DNA of 64,000 nucleotides, from the NCBI GenBank assembly GCA_023269675.1, contig JAHFSX010000005.1:124001-188000 (forward strand), written 5' to 3'. The translations under genes were made by a program, and so were the position numbers. Of this stretch, positions 19,301 through 28,862 are shown piece by piece; position 1 is the stretch's first letter; each line of letters starts with the position of its first letter. Source of the stretch: Verrucomicrobiota bacterium (lineage in GTDB: Bacteria > Verrucomicrobiota > Kiritimatiellia > RFP12 > UBA1067). The notes under the pieces are model-generated. The model was not told the DNA's origin. It worked only from the letters and a program-made list of their open reading frames with translations, and ran no database searches.

Positions 19301-22300
19301 CGCCAGATCGAAGGCGCGGTCAGCCATGCGGGCGCTTTGATATTTCTCGATGTGCGCCAGGGCGGTTTCCCGGCTTTCGGTCACGCCGAGGATCAGGTCA
19401 ACGATGACGGCCCCGTGGGGCGGCACAGAGACGGTGCGCCGCAGCGAAATGACGGGGTCGAGCACGGACCCCACGGTGTTGGACAAGGGCGCGAGGCTCC
19501 GCATCGCGGCCGGGGCGTCCAAAGTTCCGCCGCGTCCGATAAAGCGGGAGCGGTCGGTCTCGCAGGAGACCTCTCCCTGTCCGCCCTCCGGCCCCATCAT
19601 CAGATGCAGCAGCCACGGCGGCTTTTCTTCCGCGGAGCGGGCCCGGCGGGTACAGAGCAGGGCGGAGGAGGCTGGCGCGAACTCGGTTTGCACGAAGAGG
19701 TTGCTGAAGGCCGGGTGCGCCGCATCCGCGGCCGGAAGCGCAAGCGACACTTCCGCATAACTGGTCAGCTCGATGACGCGCGCCTCGGGCGTACGGTTGG
19801 TGATCGTGATGCGCCGCAACTCCACGTCATCCTCCGGCGACACGCTGATCTCGGTGTGGATGTCGAGGCCGACGTGGCGCTGCCGAAACTCCGCGCGCGC
19901 CTGGGTGAAGATGGCTTCGTAGCCTTTCATGGCGTTCCGCGTGGGCTGATACGCGGTGGACCAGAATTCGCCCGTGGTCAGGTCGCGCAGGTAGACAAAC
20001 GTGCCCCAGCAATCGCGCGTGGCGTCTTCACGCCAGCGGGTGACCGCCAGGTCGCGCCAGCGGCTGTAGCCTCCGCCGGCGCTGCTGATGACGACATGAT
20101 AGCGCCCGTTGGACAGCAGGTGAACCTCCGGTGCCGGGGGTGAGGGATTCGTGAAGACGCGCATCACGCTTTCGCTCGTCAGCGTCCGCGTTGTCTCCGG
20201 AGCCGAATCCTCGGTGAGTATGCTCGCGGCGGTCTTGGGCACACGCTCCTGCAGCAGCAGATCCGCGGCCTTGAGCAGCGGACAGGCCATGAAGCGCCGC
20301 TGCATGGGGGCGTCCCGCAGCAGATGGTTCAGCGCCAGAAAACTCATCCCCTGATGATGCGCCATGAAAGAGCGGATCGTGACGCTGGTCTCGTCCGGAG
20401 GCAGGCGCGCCGGCGTGTAATCCACCGCTTCGTAAAACCCGTAGGTCCCCGCACATCCCTCGCGCGCCAGCCGCTGCAGGTTTTCGCAGGCTTTCCGCGG
20501 CGCGATCATCAGCGCCATCGCTGTCGCGTAGGGGGCGATCACCAAGTCTTCGGCCAATCCCCGCTTCAAACCCAGTCCCGGCACGCCGAAGGCGCGGTAC
20601 TGGTAGTTCAGGTGAACGTCCGTGCGGTTGTAGCCAGATTCGGAGATGCCCCAGGGCACGTTGTTCAAGCGCCCGTATGCGATCTGCTGTTGCACCGCCT
20701 CCTTGCAGGTGTGATCGAGCAGCGTGTTCTCGTAGGCGGGCATGACCAGCAGCGGCATCAGATACTCGAACATGGAGCCGCTCCAGGACACCAGGATCGG
20801 ATCGCCCCGCGACGCGACCAGCAGCCGGCCCATCGAGAACCAGTGGTCCTGCGGAACCTGGCCCAGAGCGATGGCGACGTAGCTGCACAGGCGCGCCTCT
20901 GAAGCCAGCAGGTCATAGAAGCCAGAGTCGCACCGACGGTCGGTGATGTTGAACCCGGTGACAAACAGATCCCGCGACGAGTCGAACAGAAAAGCAAAGT
21001 CCATCGCGGCCAGCCCGTCACACTGCTTGGCCAGGGCTTCCAAGGCGAGCAGGCGCTGACGGGCATGCTCGCCGGCTTCATGCAGGCAGCGCGCGAGCTG
21101 AGTGAGATCGTGGTGTTCCGCCTGCCGCTCAGGCGAAGGTTCCCCCGTCAGTTCTTGCAGGGCCGCATCGATCAGCGCGCAGAGCGACTTCTCTACCTTG
21201 GGGACCTCTCGCAAGGTGGGCGGCTGGTCCAGCTGGGCGAGCTTCTCCGCCAGCCTTGCGGCGGCCGGTGCCGGCCGGCCCGTGTCCGCGCCCGCGGTCA
21301 GGGCGGGCGGCAGCGGGCCATCCGCGGGGCGGCCGCTCAAACGCGGGTCGGGCAGTGCCAGCCACGGCGCCAGGGCCAGCAGATCCGACAGGTGATCCTC
21401 GCAGTTCCGCTGCAGCGTTTGGGCCCATCCTTTGGATTCTTCCTCCGCATTCGCAAAAGAGGCCGCGAGCGCGGCCGCCTGGTCCGTCACCCGTCGCAGC
21501 CAGGCGAGCGCGGCAAACAAGCCGGCAGGGTCTTGCGCCAGTTCCGCGTCGAGCGCGGACAGCGCCGCATCGTCGCGGGCCACCTCCCTGAGAATCCTGA
21601 CCGTGTCGCGCAGGCCGTCGAAAAGCTGAGGCGCGCATATCTTTTCGTCGGCCTGTTCCCGGAGTCCGGAGCCGAGCGTCAGCAAATGCCCCGCCAGGTT
21701 GCCGCTGTCCACGCTGGAAACATAATAAGGCAGGAGCGGCCGCAACGTCCGCGTTTCATACCAATTGTAAAAGTGCCCGCGATGCCGTTCGAGCCGGTAC
21801 AGGGTGGCGAAGGTGTCCTGGGTGCGCCGGATCAGGCCGCCCACCGAAAGATATCCGAAGTCACAGGCGGCCAGATTGGCGAGCAACGCCAGGCCGATAT
21901 TCGTGGGCGAGGTGCGCGACGCGATCGTCGGAGCGGGCACTTCCTGGAAATTGTCCGGCGGCAGCCAGTTTTCCTGCGCGGTGACAAACGTCTCAAAAAA
22001 ATACCACGTCTTGCGGGCGGTGCGCCGCAGGAAGGTCACTTGCTCGGCGGTCAAATCCGGCGAAGCCGAGGCGATGGGCTGGCTGATCCACCAGGCGATC
22101 CACGGCGCCGTCAGCCAGAGACCCAGGAGCGGCAATGCGGTCGGCAGCTGGTCCGGTTGCGTGGTGGCCAGGAAGAGCGCGACCGCCAGCGCGACCGCCG
22201 GCTCGATCCACATCGTGGCATAAAAGCTGGGGAGGTCGGCGCGTTTGGTCCGCTCGGAATCATTCGACGTTTGCCATTCGAGGAGGCGCCTGCGCGTCAC

Positions 22301-25063
22301 CCATAGCCTCAGCATCGTCCTTCCGACCGCGTCAATGCTGATAAAGGCGTCGTAGGGCAGAAAAGCCAATGTGATAAAGATCTGGCAGAGTTGCCGTCCT
22401 CCCGCCCCGGCCGCACCCCGCAGGTGCATGGACCACGGCAAATCGGCCGACTTGTGCAGCACGCTGACCAGCAGCGACAAAAAGCCGGGGAGCGAGATTA
22501 GCGCCAGGACCAGCAGCGCGCCGAGTCCGCCGTGTTCGGGAATGAGCAGCCACGCGCCCAGCACGAGGAGCGTCAGGGCCACGGGGACCAGACTGCGCCG
22601 CAGGTTGTCGAAAATCTTCCACTGGGACAGCGCGGAAAGCGGATTGGCCACGCGACGGGCGTCCGAGCCGGGAACCCGCGGCAGGAGCCACTGCGTGATC
22701 TGCCAATCGCCGCGGATCCAGCGGTGGCGCCGGTCCACGTCCACGTTGTAGCGGGATGGGAATTCCTCGTAGAACTCCACATCGCTCACGAGGCCGGAGC
22801 GGGCGTGGCACGCCTCCAGCAAGTCATGGCTGAGAACGGTGTTCTCCGGGAAGCGTCCGTCCACCGCCCGCTGGAAGGCCGCCACATCGTAAATGCCTTT
22901 GCCGATAAACGAGCCTTCCTTAAAGACATCCTGATAGACGTCGGACACTTCCCGCGTGTACGGATCAATGCCCGCGTCGCTGGCGAAAAGCCGGACGAAC
23001 CAGGAGCGCCGGGCGCTCGGCAGGCTCACGCCCACGCGCGGCTGCAGGATGCTGTAGCCGCCGGCGACAACCCCGCGCGCGGCGTCGAACTCCGGGCGGT
23101 TCAGCGGATGGGCCATCGTGCCCACGAGCTGCCGGGCGGCATCGCGCGGCAATTGCGTGTCGGTGTCCAGCGTGATGACATACTTGATCAGGGGGAAGAC
23201 GGCGGTCGTCCCGACGATCTCGGAAAAGCAGGCGCGGCTGCCGCCCCGCAGCAAGGCGTTAAACTCCATCAGTTTGCCGCGCTTGCGTTCGTACCCCATC
23301 CATACGCCTTCACTGGCGTTCCAGAGGCGCGGGCGGTGCAGCAGAAAAAAGAGGTCCTGCCGATCTGCTGAATATTTGCGGATCAACATCTCGACGCCGG
23401 CCCTGGCCCGCTGAAGCAGCGCGTGGTCGCCCGGCAGCGTCTCCTCCGGGGCGTCGCGGAAATCCGTCAGCAAGGCGAAATGCAGGTGCGGGTCGCGATT
23501 CGCGAGGTAATGGATCTCCAAGGTTTCAATGAGGCGGTCAACGCCGTCCAGACCCGTGAGCATCGTGGGCACGACCACCATCGTGCGGCACTCCGGCGCG
23601 ATGCCCGACGAATAGTCCAGACGCGGGAGCCGGCGGGGTTTCACCAGCATCGTGGACAGCCAGTTCATCAGCGCCACAGCCAGTTGGCTGGCGCAAAGGA
23701 GGAAAACAAGGGTGAAGAAAACCAGTTTCCACCCCTGGACTTCCAGCGTTTGGGCCTGCCATATAAGCCCGAACGTCGCGAGGCACGTGATCAGGCCGAT
23801 GCCGCCCGCGTAAAACGCCAAAGGAAACCGGTGGATGCTCCGCTCGATGATCGTTCTCCAGGGCCACCGCACCTGCGCCACGCGCTCCATCAGGGGCTGG
23901 CCTTTGTCGATCAGATAAAAGCCCACGTGGGCGATCCGGTCGTCGCGCCCCTTTTGCCGGGCGCCGTCGGCCGCCAGTTGGACCACACGTTGTGCGACTT
24001 CGGCTTCCGTGAGCCGGCCGTGCCTGGCCAAGGCTTCGACCGCATGGCGATAGAGGTCGCGGGTCGCGAAATCCATCGCGCGGTAAACGTCGGCAGGGTC
24101 GGTGCGCAGCGTTGTCTCGACCAGGCTCAAAGACTCCACGAACTCTTTCCAGTCCATGGAGCTCAAGAAGCGCAGGCTGGCAATGCTGTGGCTGACGGAA
24201 ACCTGGTCGGCGGCCTGGTCCTGGCTTTCCAGTTGGATCAGCTGTTCGATGGTCAACCCTTGCTCCACGAGCCGCTGTTCGAGCCAGGTGCGCGCGAGAT
24301 GCAAGACCGGGCTGTGCCGCGACAAATGCTGGCAGAATTCGGCCACGAACGCGCTGGAGAGCGGCAGGTCGGATGTGGCCATGTCCGCCACCACCACGAC
24401 GAGGTGGGACGGGTTCGCCTCCGCCATACTCTGCAAGCGCTCCACCCACTGGTCCGCGAGGGCGCGGTCCTTCTGGCCGGTGACCAGCCGGGTGGTGACG
24501 CGCTGGAGGTTCTCAATCAGCCCCAGGCGCAACATGATGGGGATGGCCCACAGTTCGCCCAGCTTCAACGGCACCGCCGTTTGGTAAGCGGCGACGAAGG
24601 CGCTGAGAGATCCCGCATCGATTTGGGCATCCACGTGCGAGATCAATTCGAGCACGATGTCGTAAACGCGCGGGAGCCCGGCGGAAGGGCCGCTCACCAG
24701 ACGGGGCAGCTCCCGGCTGTAGCCATGGGGCAAATGCCGTCTGGCCAGTTGAATCTGCTCTTCGATCAGGTAGAAGTTGTCGAGCAGCCATTCGGCGGCA
24801 GGCGTGATGCGCTGGACAGGATTCAGGGCAAGGGTGGCGCGGTTGAAGGCTCGGAGGATGTCCTCGTTCCGGTCTAGCCGGGCCAGCAGGCGGTTCGAGC
24901 CCTGGCGGGTGACGACCTCGTGATGGAGTGCTAGCGCCTTGGCATGGCGGCTCAACTGGTCGACGCTGAACAGCTCGGCGCGCAGAGGCGCGTCGTTCTC
25001 ACGCGGGCGCGAGCGCTTGTAGTCAGCCATCCAGGCCTGCCAGCGTAACGAGAGAGTCTGCAT
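16304..25063 (-). CDS. ndvB: Cyclic beta-1,2-glucan synthase (NdvB/ChvB type)
   Basis: The 2919-residue membrane protein has the size and order of NdvB. The N-terminal region is followed by membrane helices near 390-460, then a GT84 glycosyltransferase with VVVPTMLTGLDGVDRLIETL, a DTDTQ metal site near residue 634 and RRHRWIRGDWQITQWLL near 779. More membrane helices follow (about 820-960), then the Glycoamylase-like GT84 accessory region (FGVPGLGLKRGL, SFMAHHQGMSFLALNH), and two GH94-type parts including WGRTGFYQSGGAYGFRDQLQ and NFSDDFLWLP near 2519 with the catalytic Asp. NdvB makes cyclic beta-1,2-glucans, periplasmic osmoprotectants in Rhizobiales and Brucella. Upstream lies a lipoprotein gene; a hairpin at 25114-25142 separates them. 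The ATG at 25061-25063 has only a weak GAAAG site. Placement beside BON, MgtA and other envelope genes fits an osmotic-stress role. Confidence 0.93.
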   Translation of the reverse strand: MQTLSLRWQAWMADYKRSRPRENDAPLRAELFSVDQLSRHAKALALHHEVVTRQGSNRLLARLDRNEDILRAFNRATLALNPVQRITPAAEWLLDNFYLIEEQIQLARRHLPHGYSRELPRLVSGPSAGLPRVYDIVLELISHVDAQIDAGSLSAFVAAYQTAVPLKLGELWAIPIMLRLGLIENLQRVTTRLVTGQKDRALADQWVERLQSMAEANPSHLVVVVADMATSDLPLSSAFVAEFCQHLSRHSPVLHLARTWLEQRLVEQGLTIEQLIQLESQDQAADQVSVSHSIASLRFLSSMDWKEFVESLSLVETTLRTDPADVYRAMDFATRDLYRHAVEALARHGRLTEAEVAQRVVQLAADGARQKGRDDRIAHVGFYLIDKGQPLMERVAQVRWPWRTIIERSIHRFPLAFYAGGIGLITCLATFGLIWQAQTLEVQGWKLVFFTLVFLLCASQLAVALMNWLSTMLVKPRRLPRLDYSSGIAPECRTMVVVPTMLTGLDGVDRLIETLEIHYLANRDPHLHFALLTDFRDAPEETLPGDHALLQRARAGVEMLIRKYSADRQDLFFLLHRPRLWNASEGVWMGYERKRGKLMEFNALLRGGSRACFSEIVGTTAVFPLIKYVITLDTDTQLPRDAARQLVGTMAHPLNRPEFDAARGVVAGGYSILQPRVGVSLPSARRSWFVRLFASDAGIDPYTREVSDVYQDVFKEGSFIGKGIYDVAAFQRAVDGRFPENTVLSHDLLEACHARSGLVSDVEFYEEFPSRYNVDVDRRHRWIRGDWQITQWLLPRVPGSDARRVANPLSALSQWKIFDNLRRSLVPVALTLLVLGAWLLIPEHGGLGALLVLALISLPGFLSLLVSVLHKSADLPWSMHLRGAAGAGGRQLCQIFITLAFLPYDAFISIDAVGRTMLRLWVTRRRLLEWQTSNDSERTKRADLPSFYATMWIEPAVALAVALFLATTQPDQLPTALPLLGLWLTAPWIAWWISQPIASASPDLTAEQVTFLRRTARKTWYFFETFVTAQENWLPPDNFQEVPAPTIASRTSPTNIGLALLANLAACDFGYLSVGGLIRRTQDTFATLYRLERHRGHFYNWYETRTLRPLLPYYVSSVDSGNLAGHLLTLGSGLREQADEKICAPQLFDGLRDTVRILREVARDDAALSALDAELAQDPAGLFAALAWLRRVTDQAAALAASFANAEEESKGWAQTLQRNCEDHLSDLLALAPWLALPDPRLSGRPADGPLPPALTAGADTGRPAPAAARLAEKLAQLDQPPTLREVPKVEKSLCALIDAALQELTGEPSPERQAEHHDLTQLARCLHEAGEHARQRLLALEALAKQCDGLAAMDFAFLFDSSRDLFVTGFNITDRRCDSGFYDLLASEARLCSYVAIALGQVPQDHWFSMGRLLVASRGDPILVSWSGSMFEYLMPLLVMPAYENTLLDHTCKEAVQQQIAYGRLNNVPWGISESGYNRTDVHLNYQYRAFGVPGLGLKRGLAEDLVIAPYATAMALMIAPRKACENLQRLAREGCAGTYGFYEAVDYTPARLPPDETSVTIRSFMAHHQGMSFLALNHLLRDAPMQRRFMACPLLKAADLLLQERVPKTAASILTEDSAPETTRTLTSESVMRVFTNPSPPAPEVHLLSNGRYHVVISSAGGGYSRWRDLAVTRWREDATRDCWGTFVYLRDLTTGEFWSTAYQPTRNAMKGYEAIFTQARAEFRQRHVGLDIHTEISVSPEDDVELRRITITNRTPEARVIELTSYAEVSLALPAADAAHPAFSNLFVQTEFAPASSALLCTRRARSAEEKPPWLLHLMMGPEGGQGEVSCETDRSRFIGRGGTLDAPAAMRSLAPLSNTVGSVLDPVISLRRTVSVPPHGAVIVDLILGVTESRETALAHIEKYQSARMADRAFDLAWTHSQVTLHLLNATEAEAQLYGRLASALIYADPARRASPNVLRNNRRGQSGLWSYGISGDAPIVLLRISETAKLEIVRQLIRAHSYWRMKGLTVELVILNEDVSVYRQSLHDQITGLIASGIEAQMLDKPGGIFVRRLEQIPNDDRVLLQAAARLVLDDEQGSLAEQLAHRSVLEPSVPALAPTRPGASDVPPPLPHRDVLFPNGLGGFTRDGHEYVITLQPGQMTPMPWVNVLANPYFGTVISESGAAYTWLENAHEFRLTPWSNDPVQDPTGEAFYIRDELTGQFWSPTPLPAAGATPYVIRHGFGYTVFEHTEHGIASELWVYVAIDAPVKFTVLKMRNVSGRPRRLSVTGYWEWVLGDVRQKNLLHVQTEVDLKTGALLARNFYNTEFADRIVYLDVNDATRTLTGDRKEFLGRNGSLSQPAALKRARLSGRVGAGLDPCGALQVAFTLQDGQDHETSFRLGAGRNPTDVQNLIQRFRRADAGRIALEAVWSYWNRTLGAVHVETPDPAVNVLANGWLLYQTLSCRIWGRTGFYQSGGAYGFRDQLQDVMALVHAEPALTREHLLRAAAHQFREGDVQHWWHPPSGRGVRTNFSDDFLWLPYVACRYVACVADTGVLDEPIPFLEARPVKPEEEAYYDLPNRSEESATLYQHCVRAIERGLRFGEHGLPLIGCGDWNDGMNRVGNQGRGESVWLAFFLYDVLVRFAELARARQDLAFADRCVAQARQLQQNIELNAWDGKWYRRAYFDNGEPLGSQTNPECQIDSLPQSWAVLSGAGDPLRARQAMQSVDQRLVRRAEGLIQVLDPPFDRSPLDPGYIKGYIPGVRENGGQYTHGAIWTAMAFASMGENERAWELFALINPIHHSGTPQQIATYKVEPYVVAADVYAVAPHAGRGGWTWYTGSAGWMYRLLIEDLLGVNLEGDRLRLAPRLPSAWTTFKVHYRYRQTVYHITVTRLAADAAAGLRLSLDGDELPGDTLPLLDDRLEHAVEVKVR

Positions 25064-25113
25064 GGTGTTTTTGCTTTCAGGCCGCGGCCCGGATGACGGG
25101 GCACTAGGGAGAC

Positions 25114-25142
25114 GCTACGCCCCGCCTGCGGCGACGCGTAGC
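25114..25142 (-). terminator. Hairpin between lipoprotein gene and ndvB
   Basis: GCTACGC (25114-25120) pairs with GCGTAGC (25136-25142) and the inner sequence can extend the stem through CCCGCC/GGCG. No U-run follows on either strand, so an attenuator between the lipoprotein gene and ndvB is as likely as a full terminator. Confidence 0.45.
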
Positions 25143-25222
25143 CTTACAGATAAACCGCTCAGCGACAGTCACCCATGCCGCGCTTCGGGTGAAGGACGAA
25201 CACCGGCAACCGGACGCCGTGT

Positions 25223-25492
25223 CTACTTCTGCATGTCCGCGCCGGTCTTCTCCACGGCGGCGCCGGCCTTCTCCAATGCCTCGCCGGTTTTCTGGACGGC
25301 GACGCCGGCCGCGTCCTTCGCTGCAGCGCCGGTGGATTTGGCGGCATCCGCGGTCTTTTCGGCCGCCCTGTCCAGTGCGGCGCCGGCCTTCTCCCCAGTC
25401 CCGCCCGTTTCGGAATTCTTGCCGCAGCCCGCGCTCGCCACTGCACAGGCAACCGCTACAATGCCAAGCATCCTGGTCAGAGTGCTTCTCAT
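25223..25492 (-). CDS. Small Ala-rich lipoprotein
   Basis: An 89-residue protein starting MRSTLTRMLGIVAVACAVAS with lipobox A-S-A-G-C, then GKNSETGG and an Ala/Lys/Glu-rich helix built from degenerate 11-residue units (GAALDRAAEKT, GVAVQKTGEAL, GAAVEKTGADM) similar to LEA/ATP-synthase-b-like amphipathic helices. GGAG lies eight bases before the ATG at 25490-25492; an upstream ATG at 25519 has no good site. The promoter palindrome is 70 bp upstream. Likely a lipid-anchored stress protein; no enzymatic motif is present. It is divergent from the DUF3494 gene at 25782. Confidence 0.78.
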   Translation of the reverse strand: MRSTLTRMLGIVAVACAVASAGCGKNSETGGTGEKAGAALDRAAEKTADAAKSTGAAAKDAAGVAVQKTGEALEKAGAAVEKTGADMQK

Positions 25493-25534
25493 AGTCTTTA
25501 CTCCTTTTTTCCGTTGCATTCTCGAACCCAGAGC

Positions 25535-25580
25535 ATAGTACGCGATGGGGGTGACACCTCGCCATGGGGTGTAACCCTAC
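25535..25580 (-). promoter_or_regulatory. Shared-palindrome promoter C (lipoprotein, perhaps ndvB)
   Basis: Minus strand GTAGGGTTACACCCCAT (25580-25564), then 23 bases, then TACTAT (25540-25535). The spacer carries a second CACCCCCAT half-site at 25545-25552. The bases just before the -10 (CGCG) are shared with promoter G. Confidence 0.7.
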
Positions 25581-25621
25581 CGCAGCCGACAGGGCATCCG
25601 CATGCGCCTTTCAGAAAGAGG

Positions 25622-25666
25622 GTAGGGTTTCACCCCATGGCAAAAAGGTACACTAAGGTCTACAGT
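25622..25666 (+). promoter_or_regulatory. Shared-palindrome promoter D (DUF3494 protein)
   Basis: GTAGGGTTTCACCCCAT at 25622-25638, a 22-base spacer and TACAGT at 25661-25666 on the plus strand. It is back-to-back with promoter C, 41 bp away, so the two divergent genes each have their own copy. The predicted start near 25673 gives a leader of about 110 bases. Confidence 0.7.
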
Positions 25667-25781
25667 ATCGACATTGCGCGGCTTAGCCCTCAAGGCCCGG
25701 ACTGACCTAACCACAAACTGAAGACGTGTGCCGTAATGCGCCCAAAGCCGGGCGCGGCCTGCACAAAAAGGAAGTAGAACG

Positions 25782-28700
25782 ATGAAAAAGAAGCCTAAAT
25801 TAGCGATGACCTTGATGGCGACAGCGATGTTGGCCATGGCCGCACGAGGTGGCAATCCTGAGTTGCCGGTTGGCTTAGGAACAGCCGGAGATTTTGTGAT
25901 TCTGGGGAAAACGGGCATCACCACAGATCCGGCGTCCACCATCACAGGCGACATGGGCGTGAGTCCCATCGACTCGACCGCCATCACGGGGTTTGCCTTG
26001 ACCATGGACAGTTCGGGTGAATTCTCGACGTCCGCACAGGTCACCGGGAAGATCTACGCGTCCGACTACGGTGTTCCCACGCCTAGCAAGATGTCTCTGG
26101 CGATAACGGATATGGAGGCCGCGTACACGCAAGCCTCTTTGCGCACGTTGCCTGACGACACGGAAGTGTTGGGCGGCCTTATCGGCGGGCATACGTTTAC
26201 TCCCGGCCTGTACAAATGGGGGACCGATGTTTCAATCGATACGGACATCTGGCTCGACGCTCAAGGTAACCCGGACGCCGTCTTCATCTTCCAGATCGCG
26301 GGGAACTTGACCGTGGCGAGCGCCCAGAGCGTGTTCCTGCTCGGCGGCGCACAGGCCAAGAACATCTTCTGGCAGGTCGAGGGCCTTGCGGGTGCAGTTG
26401 TTGGAACCACCGCGCATGTCGAGGGCATCATCCTGACCGCGAAAAAGATTGATCTGCTCACGGGCGCAACGTTCAACGGCAAACTGCTGGCGCAGACGGC
26501 TGTCAATCTGCAGGGAAATACCATCCTGGATTCGGATTTGATCGCCCCTCCTCTGGTAAGACTGGAGATCATTTCCGAGCACGGTACGGGCACTCCGCCG
26601 ACCGGCGTCTACTTCAACGTCATCGGCACCCTGCTGACGAACAGCATCACGGCTTCGGAGACGTTCGGCTCCACGCAGTATGTGAACACGGGCTGGATCA
26701 TGATCGGCAACGAGCCCCTCGCGGGACCCACGAACAGTATGAATATGGTCCACACCAACGACGCGGTGCTGACATGGCTGTGGAGCACTAACTACCTGCT
26801 GAACGCCTCGAATAGCCCGAACGGCAGCCTCACGGGCAGCACCAATGGGTTCTATATCGCCGGCTCCACAGTCGTGATTACGGCGGTGCCCAATATCGGC
26901 TATCAGTTCATCGGCTGGACTGGCGACGTGAGCGGGCCGACCAACGAGCCGGTGCTGACCCTGACGATGGATGGGCCCAAGAGCGTCACCGCCATCTTCG
27001 GAACCGCCTTTATCGACGTGTCTTCGCTGGTGACCTGGAACGTCGACTGGGTTTGCGACCCGTGCCGAGGGTTCTATATCGGGACCCTGACGATCGCCAA
27101 CAATAACTCGCCGAAACCCCTCATGGCGCCGTTCTGGTTCGAAGTTCAGAGCACCCCGCAGTATTATTTGCGCAAACCCACAGGCGTCGACACCAACACC
27201 GGCATGAGCTACGTCGATATCAGCATCGCCGTCGCCAACCAGTTGGTCGTCACCGGCGATGGCGATCTGGCGCTCGACCCCGGCGAGTCCGTGACCATCA
27301 CGGGCATCGAGCTGATCGGCGATTTCCCGCCGACCGCCCTGGTCATGGCGGTGTGGGCTGATCCGCCCGCCGCAGTCGTGGCCAGCCATGCGGTTGGCGT
27401 GCCGTTCGAGATGCCGCTGCCGGAAGCTTTTGCCGACGCGGCGAATGTCAAGGTCAGCGGCCTGCCCCAGGGCATGAAGTACAATGCAACCACGCGAATG
27501 ATCACGGGCGTGCCGTTGAAGCCGGGCGCGTTCGGCGTCGTGATTTCTGCCGCGGGCGTGCCGACACAGACGGTCATTCTCGGAATCGGGTCGCTGCCGA
27601 AGTGGGCGGCGGGTGCGTTCACCGGATATGCCGAGGGTGGCGGCGTGGCGTCGATGACGGTATCGGCGCAGGGGAAGGTGACCGGCAAACTGGCGTCCGG
27701 CGGCAAGAGCTACATGTTCACCGCGGCGTCATATGCCGAGGGCGGAAATTCGGAGGAAGGCTTCGTCATCGATGCCGTCGCCAAAGACGGCCTGGCCTTG
27801 TTGCCGCTGACGCTGCGTGTCACCCAGGCCGTCGCGCCGGCCCCGTCGGCTCTGAGCGTGGCTGCCGGACAGGTGGGCGGCGGCGTGCCGGTGGTTCTGT
27901 ACCACGACGTGTGGGCTGTGGCGGGTGCGGTTCTCGCCCCGTACATCGGCTACTATACGGCCACCTTGCCGGGCAATGAGGAGCATGGCAGCGGCTATCT
28001 GACTTTCACCGTTGACAAGGCGGGCAAGATCAAGGTGGCGGGCAAGCTGGCGGACAGCACGGCGGTGTCCGCGAGCGGGACGCTGATCCTCGATGACGCC
28101 GGGCGCGTGTGGGCGGTGGTTTACACGGCCCCTAACGTCTACAAGGGCGGCAGTCTCTTCGGCCTGGCGGAGTTCGTGATGCCGGCGGACGGGGCCGTGT
28201 ACCTGCGGCCTCTCGGCGGCGGCGTGTTCCGGTGGCAGAACTTCAACGTGCAGGCCACGTCGGTATACGGCGAGGGGTTCGACCGCGAACTCACGCTTTC
28301 CGGCGGCTGGTTTGACAAGATCGGCAATCTGAACCACTACTACAACAACAAGACGCTGGCCGTCGGTACAGACGCGGATGCGGTGGCGCCGGAACTCTGG
28401 ATCGGAAACGCCGCTTACGGGGCGGTCGGGTGGAACCCGGACGGGATCGCACTGGCGGTTACGGCCGACAAGCCCGGCACGCTGACCGGCATCGCGGCAC
28501 CTCAGGCCGGGGTCCCGCTCAAGGTGGGCGGCGTGTGGGATTACGGCGCGGATAACTCGTTAGGGCTCAAGGTTAAACTGAACCGCGCGACGGGCGTGTT
28601 TGACGGCTCGTTCAAGGCGTGGTTCGACTACGCGGCGGCCCACACGCCGAAGAACATCGCGTTCACGGGTGTCCTGACTCCCGAACGCGAAGACAAGGCG

Positions 28701-28835
28701 GACGGCATTGCGGGCAGAGGCTTCTTCCTCTGGGCTGACAAGGCGCAATTCCTCAACCCGCAGAACAAAACCATACCCTACAGCTTCAAATGGTCGTATG
28801 ACCTGAAGATCCTGCTTTCCGAGCCTTCCCTGTAA
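25782..28835 (+). CDS. Secreted DUF3494 (ice-binding-like) multidomain protein
   Basis: The 1017-residue protein opens with a signal peptide (MKKKPKLAMTLMATAMLAMA). Residues about 30-250 form a DUF3494 beta-solenoid: AGDFVILGKTGITTDP, GDMGVSP, FTPGLYKWG, IFQIAGNLTVASAQSVFLLGG and AKNIFWQVEG. Residues about 340-410 are an InlB B-repeat-like unit (GSTVVITAVPNIGYQFIGWT). The C-terminal half has repeats of the form FTGYAEGGGVASMTVSAQGK seen in PVC-group secreted proteins. AGGA lies ten bases before the ATG. DUF3494 domains bind ice in some organisms but many are adhesins or surface proteins of unknown ligand; the threonine-array ice face was not verified here. Followed by a good terminator. Driven by promoter D. 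Confidence 0.82.
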   Translation: MKKKPKLAMTLMATAMLAMAARGGNPELPVGLGTAGDFVILGKTGITTDPASTITGDMGVSPIDSTAITGFALTMDSSGEFSTSAQVTGKIYASDYGVPTPSKMSLAITDMEAAYTQASLRTLPDDTEVLGGLIGGHTFTPGLYKWGTDVSIDTDIWLDAQGNPDAVFIFQIAGNLTVASAQSVFLLGGAQAKNIFWQVEGLAGAVVGTTAHVEGIILTAKKIDLLTGATFNGKLLAQTAVNLQGNTILDSDLIAPPLVRLEIISEHGTGTPPTGVYFNVIGTLLTNSITASETFGSTQYVNTGWIMIGNEPLAGPTNSMNMVHTNDAVLTWLWSTNYLLNASNSPNGSLTGSTNGFYIAGSTVVITAVPNIGYQFIGWTGDVSGPTNEPVLTLTMDGPKSVTAIFGTAFIDVSSLVTWNVDWVCDPCRGFYIGTLTIANNNSPKPLMAPFWFEVQSTPQYYLRKPTGVDTNTGMSYVDISIAVANQLVVTGDGDLALDPGESVTITGIELIGDFPPTALVMAVWADPPAAVVASHAVGVPFEMPLPEAFADAANVKVSGLPQGMKYNATTRMITGVPLKPGAFGVVISAAGVPTQTVILGIGSLPKWAAGAFTGYAEGGGVASMTVSAQGKVTGKLASGGKSYMFTAASYAEGGNSEEGFVIDAVAKDGLALLPLTLRVTQAVAPAPSALSVAAGQVGGGVPVVLYHDVWAVAGAVLAPYIGYYTATLPGNEEHGSGYLTFTVDKAGKIKVAGKLADSTAVSASGTLILDDAGRVWAVVYTAPNVYKGGSLFGLAEFVMPADGAVYLRPLGGGVFRWQNFNVQATSVYGEGFDRELTLSGGWFDKIGNLNHYYNNKTLAVGTDADAVAPELWIGNAAYGAVGWNPDGIALAVTADKPGTLTGIAAPQAGVPLKVGGVWDYGADNSLGLKVKLNRATGVFDGSFKAWFDYAAAHTPKNIAFTGVLTPEREDKADGIAGRGFFLWADKAQFLNPQNKTIPYSFKWSYDLKILLSEPSL

Positions 28836-28862
28836 AACGGGCAAAGATCATGCAGGAAATAT

